Shown one piece after another: positions 33,757-42,132 of a DNA stretch of 64,000 nucleotides. The translations under genes were made by a program, and so were the position numbers. Location of the stretch: NCBI GenBank assembly GCA_035712985.1, contig DASTAE010000255.1:1-64000 (forward strand). Direction: 5' to 3'. Source of the stretch: Actinospica sp035712985. Its GTDB lineage: Bacteria; Actinomycetota; Actinomycetes; Streptomycetales; Catenulisporaceae. Within the stretch, counting starts at the first letter, position 1. Each line of letters begins with the position of its first letter. The notes under the pieces were generated by a model, which worked only from the letters and a program-made list of their open reading frames with translations, ran no database searches and was not told the DNA's origin.

Positions 33757-34608
33757 CTAGGTGTCGAGCCCGGCCAGCAGACGCAGCAGCGCCAGCGTGG
33801 CCAGGCCGCTCCCGGCGAGCGCGATCAGGCAGCCCGCGTACAGCGCGTAGTGCGAGATCTCGTAGCCCGGCGCGAAATGGACGCGGTGATAGTAGGTCAG
33901 CGCGGCGTAGAGCACGGCCCCGCACAGCGCGGCGGCCGTGCCCAGCGCGATCGGGCCGAGCGTCAGCAGATTCCGGGCGGTCACGGGCCGCGTCCCCGGC
34001 TCGATCGGCCGGACCCTCCCGGTCGCCGCGAGTACGAACACGATGACGCTCGCGCAGCCCAGGACGACCAGGTCGGCGCCGAGCGTGTCGCTCGGCCGGT
34101 GCCAGCGGGCCACGATGGTCAGCGCTCCGATCTCGGTCGCCAGCGCGGCCGCGCAGAAGGCCGTCAGCCCTCGAAGCCGGTACGGCACGACGAGGACCAG
34201 CGCGAACATCACCGCCATGGCGATCGTCGTGTGCCCGCTCGGGAAGCTGTTGCCGAAGGTGTTCTGCCAACCGGGGACGAGGTTGGGCCGAGGCAGCGCG
34301 GACTTGAGCGCCTCCGTGCTGCCGACGCCGGCCCCGATCAACGCGACACCCGCGATCGCGAGCGTGACCCGCCGACGCAGCAGGCCGATCACGAAGACCG
34401 CGACGACGGCCGCTATCACGCTCCACGTCCCGATGAGATTCAGCGCGCTGACGGCCTGCGCCGGGCGCTGCATCGCGGTCTGCCCGGCCCCGAGCCAGAC
34501 CGCGTTCTCGAAGCGCTGCCCCACCTCGGTGCGCACGGCGATCAGGTACACGGCCACGAGAAGCGCGGCGCTCACGGCCGCGGTCGCCGCGGCCTTGCGC
34601 ATCACCAT
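33757..34608 (-). CDS. PAP2-family phosphatase (membrane)
   Basis: The 283 residues form a six-helix PAP2 protein with the three acid-phosphatase motifs: KSALPRPN, FPSGHTT and ARWHRPSD. The active site would face outward and could dephosphorylate lipids such as undecaprenyl diphosphate. The start overlaps the end of the ABC permease gene by 7 nt, so it is the fourth gene of the GntR cassette. ATG at 34602 is an alternative (TGATG). Confidence 0.87.
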   Translation of the reverse strand: MVMRKAAATAAVSAALLVAVYLIAVRTEVGQRFENAVWLGAGQTAMQRPAQAVSALNLIGTWSVIAAVVAVFVIGLLRRRVTLAIAGVALIGAGVGSTEALKSALPRPNLVPGWQNTFGNSFPSGHTTIAMAVMFALVLVVPYRLRGLTAFCAAALATEIGALTIVARWHRPSDTLGADLVVLGCASVIVFVLAATGRVRPIEPGTRPVTARNLLTLGPIALGTAAALCGAVLYAALTYYHRVHFAPGYEISHYALYAGCLIALAGSGLATLALLRLLAGLDT

Positions 34609-35318
34609 GCGCACCGCCGCAAGAGATGAAGGCAGTAGGAGGCCAGCGCGCCGCACACTCCGACGCAGCAGACGGTGACGATCGACTGCAGCGCGACGAC
34701 GCCGGTGCCCGGCACGAGCGGCATGCCCCCGAAGATCGCCGCCTCGAAGGCGAGTACCAGCATGACCGCGAGGAACTTGGACGCGGCGCCGTGCGGCCAG
34801 GTCAATCCGGCCGCCGCCCCGAGGAACAGGCCGGCGAGGCAGATCGCGACGGCGGCCGGACCGATCGCGTCGAAGACCCCGATGGCGCGGGAGTCCTGCT
34901 GCCACGCGAAATCCACCTGGTAGTCCCAGGTCAGCGCGGCGGCGCAGGGCGTGACGCAGGCGACGACCATCGCCCCGGGCACCAGCAGCTTGGCCCGCAC
35001 CCACGCGGCGTCGGACATGCTCTGCGCGCGCACCAGCCGTGCCGTCCCGCTGGTGAATTCGCGTTCGAACAGCGGAGCGCCGAAGGTCACGGCGGTCAGC
35101 GCCGGAGTGATGGTGAGCAGCACGGCGGCAGCCGTGAGCCCCAGGTCCGGCGGCAGGCCGGTCGTGGCGTTCGGCCCCGGGCCGGTGAGCTCGGCGAACG
35201 TGGCGTGATAGCGCACGTGCCAATAGACGAGATAGCAGGTCAGGGCGAGGGAACACGCCATCCACACGCGGAACCACGCGCGGTGCTCGCGCCAAACCAG
35301 CCAGGTCGGGCCGGTCAT
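34602..35318 (-). CDS. ABC permease (GntR-linked cassette 2)
   Basis: The 238 residues start MTGPTWLVWREHRAWFRVW and have about six hydrophobic helices ending in a long segment at the C-terminus. The W-R-x-H-R start is analogous to the permease of cassette 1 (MIWVTWRQHRKQ). The gene overlaps the ATPase gene upstream by ATGA and the PAP2 gene downstream. Confidence 0.83.
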   Translation of the reverse strand: MTGPTWLVWREHRAWFRVWMACSLALTCYLVYWHVRYHATFAELTGPGPNATTGLPPDLGLTAAAVLLTITPALTAVTFGAPLFEREFTSGTARLVRAQSMSDAAWVRAKLLVPGAMVVACVTPCAAALTWDYQVDFAWQQDSRAIGVFDAIGPAAVAICLAGLFLGAAAGLTWPHGAASKFLAVMLVLAFEAAIFGGMPLVPGTGVVALQSIVTVCCVGVCGALASYCLHLLRRCAW

Positions 35319-36214
35319 CGCAGGTCTGCCTTCGGTCTCGAGTCGGGTTCCGTCAGGAGCGGGGTGGTCGACGGGTTGCGCATATAGCCGAGGACCACTT
35401 CCTCCAGCGAGGGAGTGGCCGTGATCCACTCGCCCGGCAGCAGCGCGCCGGGGCGTATCAGGGCGGTAACCGACCGCTCGGAGGCGCGGAGGTCGACGAC
35501 CGAGTGCAGGCCGAGCTCGCGCGGAGCGTCGCAGCCCTCATCGACGGCGGCCGTGACCATCGTGTGGCAGCCGATCAGCTCCTCGGTGTCGCCGGCCAGC
35601 AGGACCCGTCCGGCGTCCATCAGGAGCAGGTGGTCGCAGACCGGCTCGATCTCGGCGAGACTGTGCGAGGAGATCACGACGGTGGTTCCGCGCTCGGCCG
35701 CGTCGGCCATGATCGCGCTCGTCAGCTCGTGCCGCGCCAGGGGATCGAGCTGCGCCATCGGCTCGTCGAGCAGCAGCAGGTCGGGCTGCTTGCCCAGCAC
35801 CAGCGTCAGGGCGAGCCGGGCGCGCTGGCCGCCGGAGAGCGTCTCGACCCGCGCCTCGCGCGGCAGGTCCCCGAGGGCCTGCTCGGCGACGGACCGGTTC
35901 CAGCGCGGATTGAGCTCGTGGCCGAGGCGCAGATGCTCCTCGACGCTCAACTGCGGAAACAGCGGCCTGTCCTGCGGAAGGAAGCCCACCAGCGGCCGCA
36001 CGGCCTGGGCGCCCGCGCGTGCGCCGAAGACCGCGATGTGCCCACAGCTCGGGGTGAGCAGGCCCGCGGCCAGCGTGAGGAGCGTGGACTTGCCGGCGCC
36101 GTTCGCGCCGACCAGCGCGCAGACCCGCCCGACCGGCAGTTGGAACTCGCAACCGTCGAGCGCGACACGGCGCCCGTACTGCCTGCCCAGGTCGAAGGCC
36201 TCGAGCGCGATCAT
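35315..36214 (-). CDS. ABC transporter ATP-binding protein (GntR-linked cassette 2)
   Basis: The 299 residues carry Walker A GANGAGKST, signature LSGGQRARLALTLVL, Walker B LLLLDEPMAQLDP and switch His in VISSHSLAEIE. They are clearly paralogous to the ATPase at 16458. The ATG overlaps the GntR stop (ATGA). Linkage to a PAP2 phosphatase points to an envelope or bactoprenol role, as inference. Confidence 0.9.
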   Translation of the reverse strand: MIALEAFDLGRQYGRRVALDGCEFQLPVGRVCALVGANGAGKSTLLTLAAGLLTPSCGHIAVFGARAGAQAVRPLVGFLPQDRPLFPQLSVEEHLRLGHELNPRWNRSVAEQALGDLPREARVETLSGGQRARLALTLVLGKQPDLLLLDEPMAQLDPLARHELTSAIMADAAERGTTVVISSHSLAEIEPVCDHLLLMDAGRVLLAGDTEELIGCHTMVTAAVDEGCDAPRELGLHSVVDLRASERSVTALIRPGALLPGEWITATPSLEEVVLGYMRNPSTTPLLTEPDSRPKADLR

Positions 36215-36597
36215 ACGGCGACCGGGTATTCGTCCAGCACCGCGGCGAACATCGCGGCGACGTCCTCGCGCCCGAGCCCCGCCTCGCGCGCCCGGTCCGC
36301 CCACGCGGTCAGCTCCGCCCGCAGCGGCGAATCAGCGTTCGTATGCGGCCCGACCAGCGAGCGGCACACGAAGGTGCCCTGGCCGCGCCGCGGCTCGACC
36401 AGCCCCTCCCGCTCCAGCTCGCGATAGGCCTTGAGGACGGTGTTCGGGTTGATCGCGGTGGCCTCGACGACCTCCCGGGCCGTGGGCAGCCGGTCGCCGG
36501 GATGCAGCAGGCCCAGGCGCAGCGCCTGCTTCGTCTGCTGCACGATCTGCATGTAGGTGGCCACGCCGCCGTGGCGGTCGATGCGGTACTCCACCAC
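36211..36597 (-). CDS. GntR-family (YtrA-type) regulator of cassette 2
   Basis: The 128 residues have the winged helix YMQIVQQTKQALRLGLLHPG, AINPNTVLKAYRELEREGL and GQGTFV, plus a short C-terminal tail. It is closely related to the regulator at 16057, with a near-identical recognition helix region. GAAAGGTGG precedes GTG at 36597 (36594 is also possible). It probably binds the palindrome at 36606-36629. Confidence 0.9.
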   Translation of the reverse strand: MVEYRIDRHGGVATYMQIVQQTKQALRLGLLHPGDRLPTAREVVEATAINPNTVLKAYRELEREGLVEPRRGQGTFVCRSLVGPHTNADSPLRAELTAWADRAREAGLGREDVAAMFAAVLDEYPVAV

Positions 36598-36605
36598 CCA
36601 ACCAC

Positions 36606-36629
36606 CTTTCACTAATTGAGTAGTGAAAG
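36606..36629. promoter_or_regulatory. Operator palindrome of cassette 2
   Basis: CTTTCACTA and TAGTGAAAG are perfect 9-bp inverted repeats separated by 6 bp, ending 9 bp before the GntR start. A TTGACC at 36660-36655 (reverse strand) with CATAGT 18 bp on is a candidate promoter overlapping it. Confidence 0.65.
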
Positions 36630-36720
36630 AACTATGGCGGACCGGCGGCGGAGCGGTCAAGCCTCCGCGCCGCGGGCGGTAGCCTGCCTGTCGGCGTTGC
36701 TGTCGGGCAGAGGGATTCCG

Positions 36721-39700
36721 GTGACTGATCAGTTCGAGACCGCGGCCATCCGCGAGCGGGTGCTGGCTTCGTGGGCGGACGCGCCGGTGCGCTTCCGCGA
36801 GGACGCGAACCTCGAGGAGGACCTGGTCCTCGGCGGCTACCGGGACCGGGTGCTCGTCGAACTGGCGCAGAACGCCGCGGACGCCGCGGCCCGGGCCGGC
36901 GTGCCCGGCCGGCTGCGCTTCACCCTCGCCGCCTCGGCCGCGGGCGAACCCGTGCTGACGGCCGCGAACACCGGAGCGCCGCTGGACGCGGGCGGCGTGC
37001 TCGGCCTGTCCACGCTGCGCGCCTCGGCCAAGCGCGACGAGGGCCACGGGGACGCCGACGGGGCGGTGCCGGTCGGCCGCTTCGGCGTCGGCTTCGCCGC
37101 GGTCCTGGCCGTCAGCGACGCGCCCGCGGTCCTCTCCCGCGCCGGCGGCGTGCGCTTCTCGCTCACCGACGCCCGGACGGACGTCGAACGTGCCGCGACG
37201 CAGAACCCTGAGCTCGCCGGGGAGATGGCCCGGCGCGGCGGCCGCGTCCCCGTGCTGCGCCTGCCGTACCCCGCGGAGGGCACGCCGCCGTGGGGCTACG
37301 AGACCGCCGTCGAGCTGCCGCTGCGCGACGAGGCGGCGGTCACGCTCGTGCGCGGACTGCTCGCGGGGCTCGACGACACGCTGCTGCTCGCGCTCCCGCA
37401 GCTCGCCGAGGTCGTCGTGGACCTCGACGGCGACGTCAGGACGCTGACCGCCGACCGGAGCGTGCGCGGCGAGTGCGTGGTCGGCGACGGCTCGCGCAGC
37501 ACGCGCTGGCGGCTGGCCGAGGCCCGCGGCGACCTCGGCCCCGATCTGCTCAGGGACCGCCCGATCGAGGAGCGCAGCAGGCCTCGATGGTCGCTGACCT
37601 GGGCCGTTCCCGTGGACGAGGACGGCGGCCCGCAGCGGCTGCGCACCGCCCCCGTGCTGCACGCCCCGACCCCGACCGACGAGCCGCTCGGCCTGCCCGC
37701 GCTGCTGATCGCCTCGCTGCCGCTGGAGGTCACCCGCCGCCGCGTGGCCCCGGGCCCGCTCGCCGAATTCCTGCTGGACCGCGCCGCCGAGACGTACGCG
37801 CAGCTGGTCGCCGCCTGGCCGACGCGCACCCCGGCCCTGCTGCGCCTGGTCCCGGGCCCGATGGGGGAGGGCGCCATCGACGCGGGCCTGCGCCGCCGCA
37901 TCGCCGGACTGCTCCCCGAAACCGCGTTCCTCCCCGCGGCCGACGCCGATCCGGCGCCGCTGCGGCCCAGGGACGCCGTGGTCCTCGACCCCTGCGACTC
38001 CTCGCTGGTCGAGGCTTTGCGCGACGTCCTTCCCGGACTGCTCCCCGCCGGCTGGGAGCGGGACACCGCCGCGGGAACGGCGCTCGGCCTGCGTCGCCTG
38101 GGCCCGCTGGAACTGGCCGACGCGCTCGCCAACCTCGACCGCGAGCCCGCCTGGTGGGCCGCCCTCTACACCGCGCTCTACGAGGTCTACGGACAGGACC
38201 CTGACACCGCGGAGACGCTGGCCGCGCTGCCGGTCCCGCTGGCCGACGGCCGCACCGTGCGCGGCGCCCGCGGCAGCCTGCTGCCCGTCGCGGAACTCGA
38301 CCCGACGGTCGGCGCCGCGCTGCGCCCGCTGGGCCTGCGCATCGTGCACCCGGCCGCGATCGTCGGCGGGGGCAACCCGGCCGCTCTGCTCGAACGCCTC
38401 GGCGCCCGGCCCGCGTACCCCCGCGTGCTCCTCGACGAGCCCTCCCTGCGCGGCGCGATCACCGCGTCCCGAGACCCGCTGCACGCCCACGACGCCGAGG
38501 ACACCCTCACCCCCGACCGCCTGGCCGACGCCGTGCTCGGCCTGGTCCGCGCCGCCGATCCCGCCCCGCACGAACGCTTCGACCTGGGCGACCTCCTGCT
38601 CCCCGACGACCGAGGCGGGCACACCCCCGCCCGCGAACTCCTGCTCCCCGGCTCCCCGCTGGCGGACGTGGTAGACCCTGACGCCTACGGCACCGTCGAG
38701 GCCTCCTCGGCCACGCGCTGGGGCGCCGACATCCTCCGCGCCGTCGGAGTCCTCGACACCCTCACCGTCGTCAGAACCCAGAACCTCCTGCTCGACGCCG
38801 ATACCCTGGACGAAGACCTCCGCGGCCTGGACGGCATCGAGGACTGGATCCGCCACGCCCGGCGCGCCCTCGACCGCTACGCCGAGGACGACGGCATCGC
38901 CCCGATCGTCGTTGAATTCCTCGCCGTACGCGACCTCGACCTCGTCACCCGCTGGGACCGCGGCCTGGAGCTTCTGGCCGGTGCCGAGCTGCGAGCGGCC
39001 GTGACCCGCCCGGTCCGCGTGCTCTCCGAAACCGGCGAGCCGGTGAATCTGCCCTCGTACACGTCCTGGTGGCTCAGCCGCCACCCCGTGCTCGACGGCC
39101 GCCGCCCCGCCGACCTGTCCACGACGGCCGGCGTCGAGGGCGAGCTCCTGTCAGGCCTCTACGACCCCGCCCCGGCGCACGAGGACCCGGCGTTCCTGAT
39201 CGCCCTGGGCGTCCGCACCACCCTGGACGCCCTGCTCGCGGCGCCCGGCGGTCCCGACGAGCTCCTCGAGCGCCTGGCCGACCCGGACCGCCCCGTCGGC
39301 GCCGCCCAGCTCGCGGCCCTCTACGACGCCCTCAGCGACCTCGACGCCGACCAGCTCACCCCGCCCACCGAGCTGCGCGCCTGGCAGGACGGCGAACCCG
39401 TGGTCATCGAGGCGACGGAGGTCGTGGTGATCGACGCCCCCGACCTCATGCCGCTGCTCGACGGCCGCGCCTACATCGTCATCCCCGCCCGCGCCGCCGG
39501 CCCCCTGGCGGACCTCCTCGACGTGGACCTGGTCACCGAGGCCATCCCCGGCGCCGTCACCTCCGAGGGCCAGCCCCAGCCCGTGCCCGCCGAGATCAGA
39601 GCCCTGCTCCCCGCATGCCCCGACACCTACATCGAGCACGACGAGCTGATCCTCGACGACACCCACGAGGTGGCCTGGCGGGTGGCCGACGGCGTCCCCC

Positions 39701-39837
39701 ACGCCTCCACCTTCGACGGCATGGCCCGCGCCCTGGCCTGGGCCTGCGCCCGCTGGGACCGCCGCCACCTCATCGCCGCCCTCCTCGCCGAACCCGAGCG
39801 CTCCGTCGAGCTCGCCGAGGAGACGTACTACGAGTAG
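36721..39837 (+). CDS. Large Hsp90/sacsin-like GHKL ATPase
   Basis: The 1038 residues begin with a GHKL (Hsp90-type) ATP-binding domain at about 1-230. ELAQNAADAAARAG holds the Asn/Asp of motif N, GAPLDAGGVLGLSTLRASAK is motif G1, and GRFGVGFAAVLAVSD is the lid motif. This arrangement is described in sacsin N-terminal-like proteins of actinobacteria. The remaining 800 residues are Leu/Asp-rich with no recognised domain. No partner gene is evident. GTG at 36721 follows GAGGGA. The role may be chaperone-like, unknown. Confidence 0.82.
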   Translation: MTDQFETAAIRERVLASWADAPVRFREDANLEEDLVLGGYRDRVLVELAQNAADAAARAGVPGRLRFTLAASAAGEPVLTAANTGAPLDAGGVLGLSTLRASAKRDEGHGDADGAVPVGRFGVGFAAVLAVSDAPAVLSRAGGVRFSLTDARTDVERAATQNPELAGEMARRGGRVPVLRLPYPAEGTPPWGYETAVELPLRDEAAVTLVRGLLAGLDDTLLLALPQLAEVVVDLDGDVRTLTADRSVRGECVVGDGSRSTRWRLAEARGDLGPDLLRDRPIEERSRPRWSLTWAVPVDEDGGPQRLRTAPVLHAPTPTDEPLGLPALLIASLPLEVTRRRVAPGPLAEFLLDRAAETYAQLVAAWPTRTPALLRLVPGPMGEGAIDAGLRRRIAGLLPETAFLPAADADPAPLRPRDAVVLDPCDSSLVEALRDVLPGLLPAGWERDTAAGTALGLRRLGPLELADALANLDREPAWWAALYTALYEVYGQDPDTAETLAALPVPLADGRTVRGARGSLLPVAELDPTVGAALRPLGLRIVHPAAIVGGGNPAALLERLGARPAYPRVLLDEPSLRGAITASRDPLHAHDAEDTLTPDRLADAVLGLVRAADPAPHERFDLGDLLLPDDRGGHTPARELLLPGSPLADVVDPDAYGTVEASSATRWGADILRAVGVLDTLTVVRTQNLLLDADTLDEDLRGLDGIEDWIRHARRALDRYAEDDGIAPIVVEFLAVRDLDLVTRWDRGLELLAGAELRAAVTRPVRVLSETGEPVNLPSYTSWWLSRHPVLDGRRPADLSTTAGVEGELLSGLYDPAPAHEDPAFLIALGVRTTLDALLAAPGGPDELLERLADPDRPVGAAQLAALYDALSDLDADQLTPPTELRAWQDGEPVVIEATEVVVIDAPDLMPLLDGRAYIVIPARAAGPLADLLDVDLVTEAIPGAVTSEGQPQPVPAEIRALLPACPDTYIEHDELILDDTHEVAWRVADGVPHASTFDGMARALAWACARWDRRHLIAALLAEPERSVELAEETYYE

Positions 39838-39860
39838 GAAAACCGCCGCGAGTACCTGCT

Positions 39861-40030
39861 TCAGCGCGCTGTGACGGCCAGCTGAAGCAGGTTCCCGAGC
39901 GTGTCCAGCTGCTCCTGGCTCAGGCCGGTGAAGATGGGTTCATCGGCGAGGGCTTTCAGGACCCGCTGCCGTTGCTCGGTCCCCTCGTCGGTCAGCACGA
40001 GCTGCTTGGCGCGCCGGTCGCTGCCGGACA
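39861..40030 (-). pseudogene. MarR-family C-terminal fragment
   Basis: About 55 codons (SDRRAKQLVLTDEGTEQRQR, then FTGLSQEQLDTLGNLLQLAV) form the wing and C-terminal dimerisation helix of a MarR protein. The N-terminal half, including the recognition helix and start, is missing. At its 5' end it meets the truncated 5' end of an MBL-fold gene on the opposite strand. Confidence 0.75.
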
Positions 40031-40479
40031 TCCCGAAGGACGTCCCGATCTACACCGGCGCCGACGAGGCGGAGGCCTCGCTCCTCCTGAACCTGTTCGC
40101 CCAGGGCACGAACAACCACCTGCCGGCCGCCCGCCCGCCGGTGCGGGAACTCCAGTTCGAGAAGGACCCGGGCGGCGGGCTCGAAGCCGTGAACGATGTG
40201 TTCGGCGACGGCTCGTTCTTCGCGATCCTGACCCCCGGCCACACCACCGGGCACGTCTCCTACCTGGCCCGCACCGCGCAGGGCCCGGTGCTCATGACCG
40301 GCGACGTCAGCCACACCCGCTGGGGCTGGGACAACGGCGTCGAGCCCGGAACCTACCTGCAGGAGCGCGAACCCAGCATCAAGAGCCTGCACGCCCTGAA
40401 GGCGCTCAGCGAGCGCCACCCGCGGATGGACGTACGACTGGGCCACCAGGCCCAGATGCCGCCGTCGGAACGGAAATGA
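40025..40479 (+). pseudogene. MBL-fold hydrolase, N-terminus missing
   Basis: About 150 codons (LPDIPKDVPIYTGADEAEAS, TPGHTTGHVSYLART, VLMTGDVSHTRWGWD) form the second half of a metallo-beta-lactamase-fold hydrolase of the N-acyl-homoserine-lactonase-like group. The HxHxDH metal motif is absent because the first half is gone. It stands head-to-head with the MarR fragment. Confidence 0.75.
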
Positions 40480-40483
40480 CGAA

Positions 40484-40516
40484 AGCCCCCTACCGCGGAT
40501 ACACGGCAGGGGGGCT
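40484..40516 (-). terminator. Terminator after the tRNA genes
   Basis: AGCCCCC (40484-40490) pairs with GGGGGCT (40510-40516). On the reverse strand it is followed by TTTCGTCATTT, 14 bp beyond the 3' end of tRNA-Val. It may also end transcripts through the MBL fragment from the other side. Confidence 0.55.
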
Positions 40517-40529
40517 GACTTCGAATCTG

Positions 40530-40601
40530 TGGACGATACTGGGATTGAACCAGTGACCTCTTCCGTGTCAGGGAAGCGCTCTCCCGCTGAGCTAATCGTC
40601 C
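40530..40601 (-). tRNA. tRNA-Val (GAC)
   Basis: The 72-nt cloverleaf has a 7-bp acceptor stem GGACGAT/ATCGTCC and D-arm TTAGCTCAGCGGGAGAGC. The anticodon stem CTTCC/GGAAG has loop CTGACAC (anticodon GAC), and the T-arm is CTGGTTCAATCCCAG. The 3' CCA is not encoded. It follows the tRNA-Gly gene on the same strand. Confidence 0.95.
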
Positions 40602-40679
40602 GGGACGAGGTTGACCGCCTACCGTACACAGCGCCCCTACCGAGGATCCGGTGTGGGCGCTGCGGGTCGGTACCTCTGG

Positions 40680-40751
40680 AGCGGACGACGGGATTTGAAC
40701 CCGCGACCCTCACCTTGGCAAGGTGATGCTCTACCACTGAGCCACGTCCGC
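40680..40751 (-). tRNA. tRNA-Gly (GCC)
   Basis: The acceptor stem is GCGGACG/CGTCCGC and the D-arm GGCTCAGTGGTAGAGC. The anticodon loop TTGCCAA (anticodon GCC) is in a CACC/GGTG stem, and the T-arm is GCGGGTTCAAATCCCGT. A CCA is encoded at 40677-40679. A TATGGT -10 candidate lies at 40804-40799 (reverse strand), about 50 bp upstream. Confidence 0.95.
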
Positions 40752-40946
40752 ATGTTGCTGGGGATCTTCGCTTGCGCTTCGTTCCCTGGCGACGAGTAGA
40801 ACCATACCGGATCCGGGGGGCCGATTGCACATCGGGCGTTCACCCGGGCTTTTCGCGGGGCGGCTGGGCCGGACGAGTGAATGGACAACGCGCGGCCGGG
40901 TGCGGCTCGGCCGAACGGCCCAACAGTGCGCCTACGCTGCATCGAC

Positions 40947-42005
40947 ATGACCAGCGTGACTTCTCCTCAGCAGACCGACCGGCGCGGCACGGACGAGATT
41001 CCGGGACCGCGGGGCGGCCAGGGCGTGCGACTGCTGGTGCTCGGCGCCGACCCGGACGCCCAGGAACTGCGCGACCAGGCGACGGCCGCCGGGTACGAGC
41101 TCGCCCAGCGCTACTCCGCCCGCGTCTCGCACGTGGCGTACGGCACCGGGATCGATCCGGGCGACGCCCGGTACACCAAGATCCGCGACGCGGGCCTCGT
41201 GCTCCTGCCGCTGCAGAAATGCGCGGAGGAGCTGGGCCTCGGCGAGGATGAGGCGGAAGGGGACGTCTCCGAGGTGGAGGCGGAGATCGTCGAGGCGGAA
41301 GCGGGGCCGCTCGCGCAGACCGCGGAACCGGTCGTCGAGGCGGCCGCCGAGCCTTCGCTCGACGCGCCCTTGGAGATTCCGCCGCTGCATGTCGATGAGC
41401 AGGCCGATGAGCAGGCCGACGCCTATCCGCACATCGATCCGGACATCGATCAGGACTCCGATCAGGACTCCGATCAGGACTCCGATCAGGACGAGGACGA
41501 GGCCTCGGCGACCGAGTTCGTTCCCGGGTTCTCCGAGGACGAGCCGGCCGACGTCGAGGTGCCGCTCGCGGCCGCCGTCATCGGGATCGATCCGTGGACC
41601 GGGCCGGCCGACGCGGACGTGGCCGCGGAAAGCGATGAGGACCGCGCGGACGCGGACGCGGTGGAAGTGGCGGCGACTGCCCCCGCACCCGTCCACTACA
41701 CCGCCGGCCACGTCTTGCTGTCCTTCCTCTGGGCGCTGATCCCGTTCGCGACCTTCGGCCTCCTGACTCCCTTCGCCTTCGGGTACGCGGCCTACCGGCT
41801 GCGGTCGCGGGCGCTGGTGCTGACGGCGGCCGGGTACACGGTGGCGGTGCTCGCGTCGTTCGTGCTGTCGGCGGTGCGTCCGCACTCGGCCACACCGTCG
41901 GACGCCGCGGGCGCGCTGCTGACGCTCTGTCTGGCCGGGACGTGGCTCGGGGGCACGATGCACGCGGTGAGCATCCGCACCCGGGTCTTCGCGCGCCAGA
42001 ACTGA
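40947..42005 (+). CDS. Hypothetical membrane protein with BRCT-like N-terminus and acidic repeats
   Basis: The 352 residues open with a compact alpha/beta segment (GVRLLVLGADPDAQELRDQA, then ARVSHVAYG) that resembles a BRCT fold, without certainty. A long acidic Asp/Glu region with a DQDSDQDSDQDSDQDED repeat follows. Two or three membrane helices close the protein (ILLSFLWALIPFATFGLL-like, then VLTAAGYTVAVLASFVLSAV). The repeat is encoded by perfect 12-bp units (41448-41492). ATG at 40947 has TACGCT 8 nt upstream, possibly leaderless. It may be a scaffold or sensor. Function unknown. Confidence 0.65.
   Translation: MTSVTSPQQTDRRGTDEIPGPRGGQGVRLLVLGADPDAQELRDQATAAGYELAQRYSARVSHVAYGTGIDPGDARYTKIRDAGLVLLPLQKCAEELGLGEDEAEGDVSEVEAEIVEAEAGPLAQTAEPVVEAAAEPSLDAPLEIPPLHVDEQADEQADAYPHIDPDIDQDSDQDSDQDSDQDEDEASATEFVPGFSEDEPADVEVPLAAAVIGIDPWTGPADADVAAESDEDRADADAVEVAATAPAPVHYTAGHVLLSFLWALIPFATFGLLTPFAFGYAAYRLRSRALVLTAAGYTVAVLASFVLSAVRPHSATPSDAAGALLTLCLAGTWLGGTMHAVSIRTRVFARQN
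41448..41492. repeat. 12-bp tandem repeat inside the acidic region
   Basis: Three exact copies of GATCAGGACTCC plus a 9-bp partial copy encode D-Q-D-S repeats. A related two-copy repeat, GATGAGCAGGCC, lies just upstream (41395-41418). Both have unit lengths that keep the frame. Confidence 0.85.
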
Positions 42006-42132
42006 CCCGCGCCCGAGCTGACCCCGCGTCAGGACCGGCTCCGCACCGGGGCCGACCCCGCGCCGACTCGCGAGCCCCGCGCGCCAGTCCTGACGCCAGG
42101 GGCGCTAGCCCGGACCCCGATCCGATGCCACG

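Noticed and set aside
40602..40676. Possible third tRNA (Cys) between the Gly and Val tRNA genes
   Set aside because: The usual actinomycete order Gly-Cys-Val was considered, but no T-arm (GGTTCRA), GCA anticodon or acceptor stem is present.
42026..42096. 10-bp inverted repeat as a terminator of the 40947 gene
   Set aside because: The arms match, but the 51-nt loop is too long for an intrinsic terminator and there is no T-tract.
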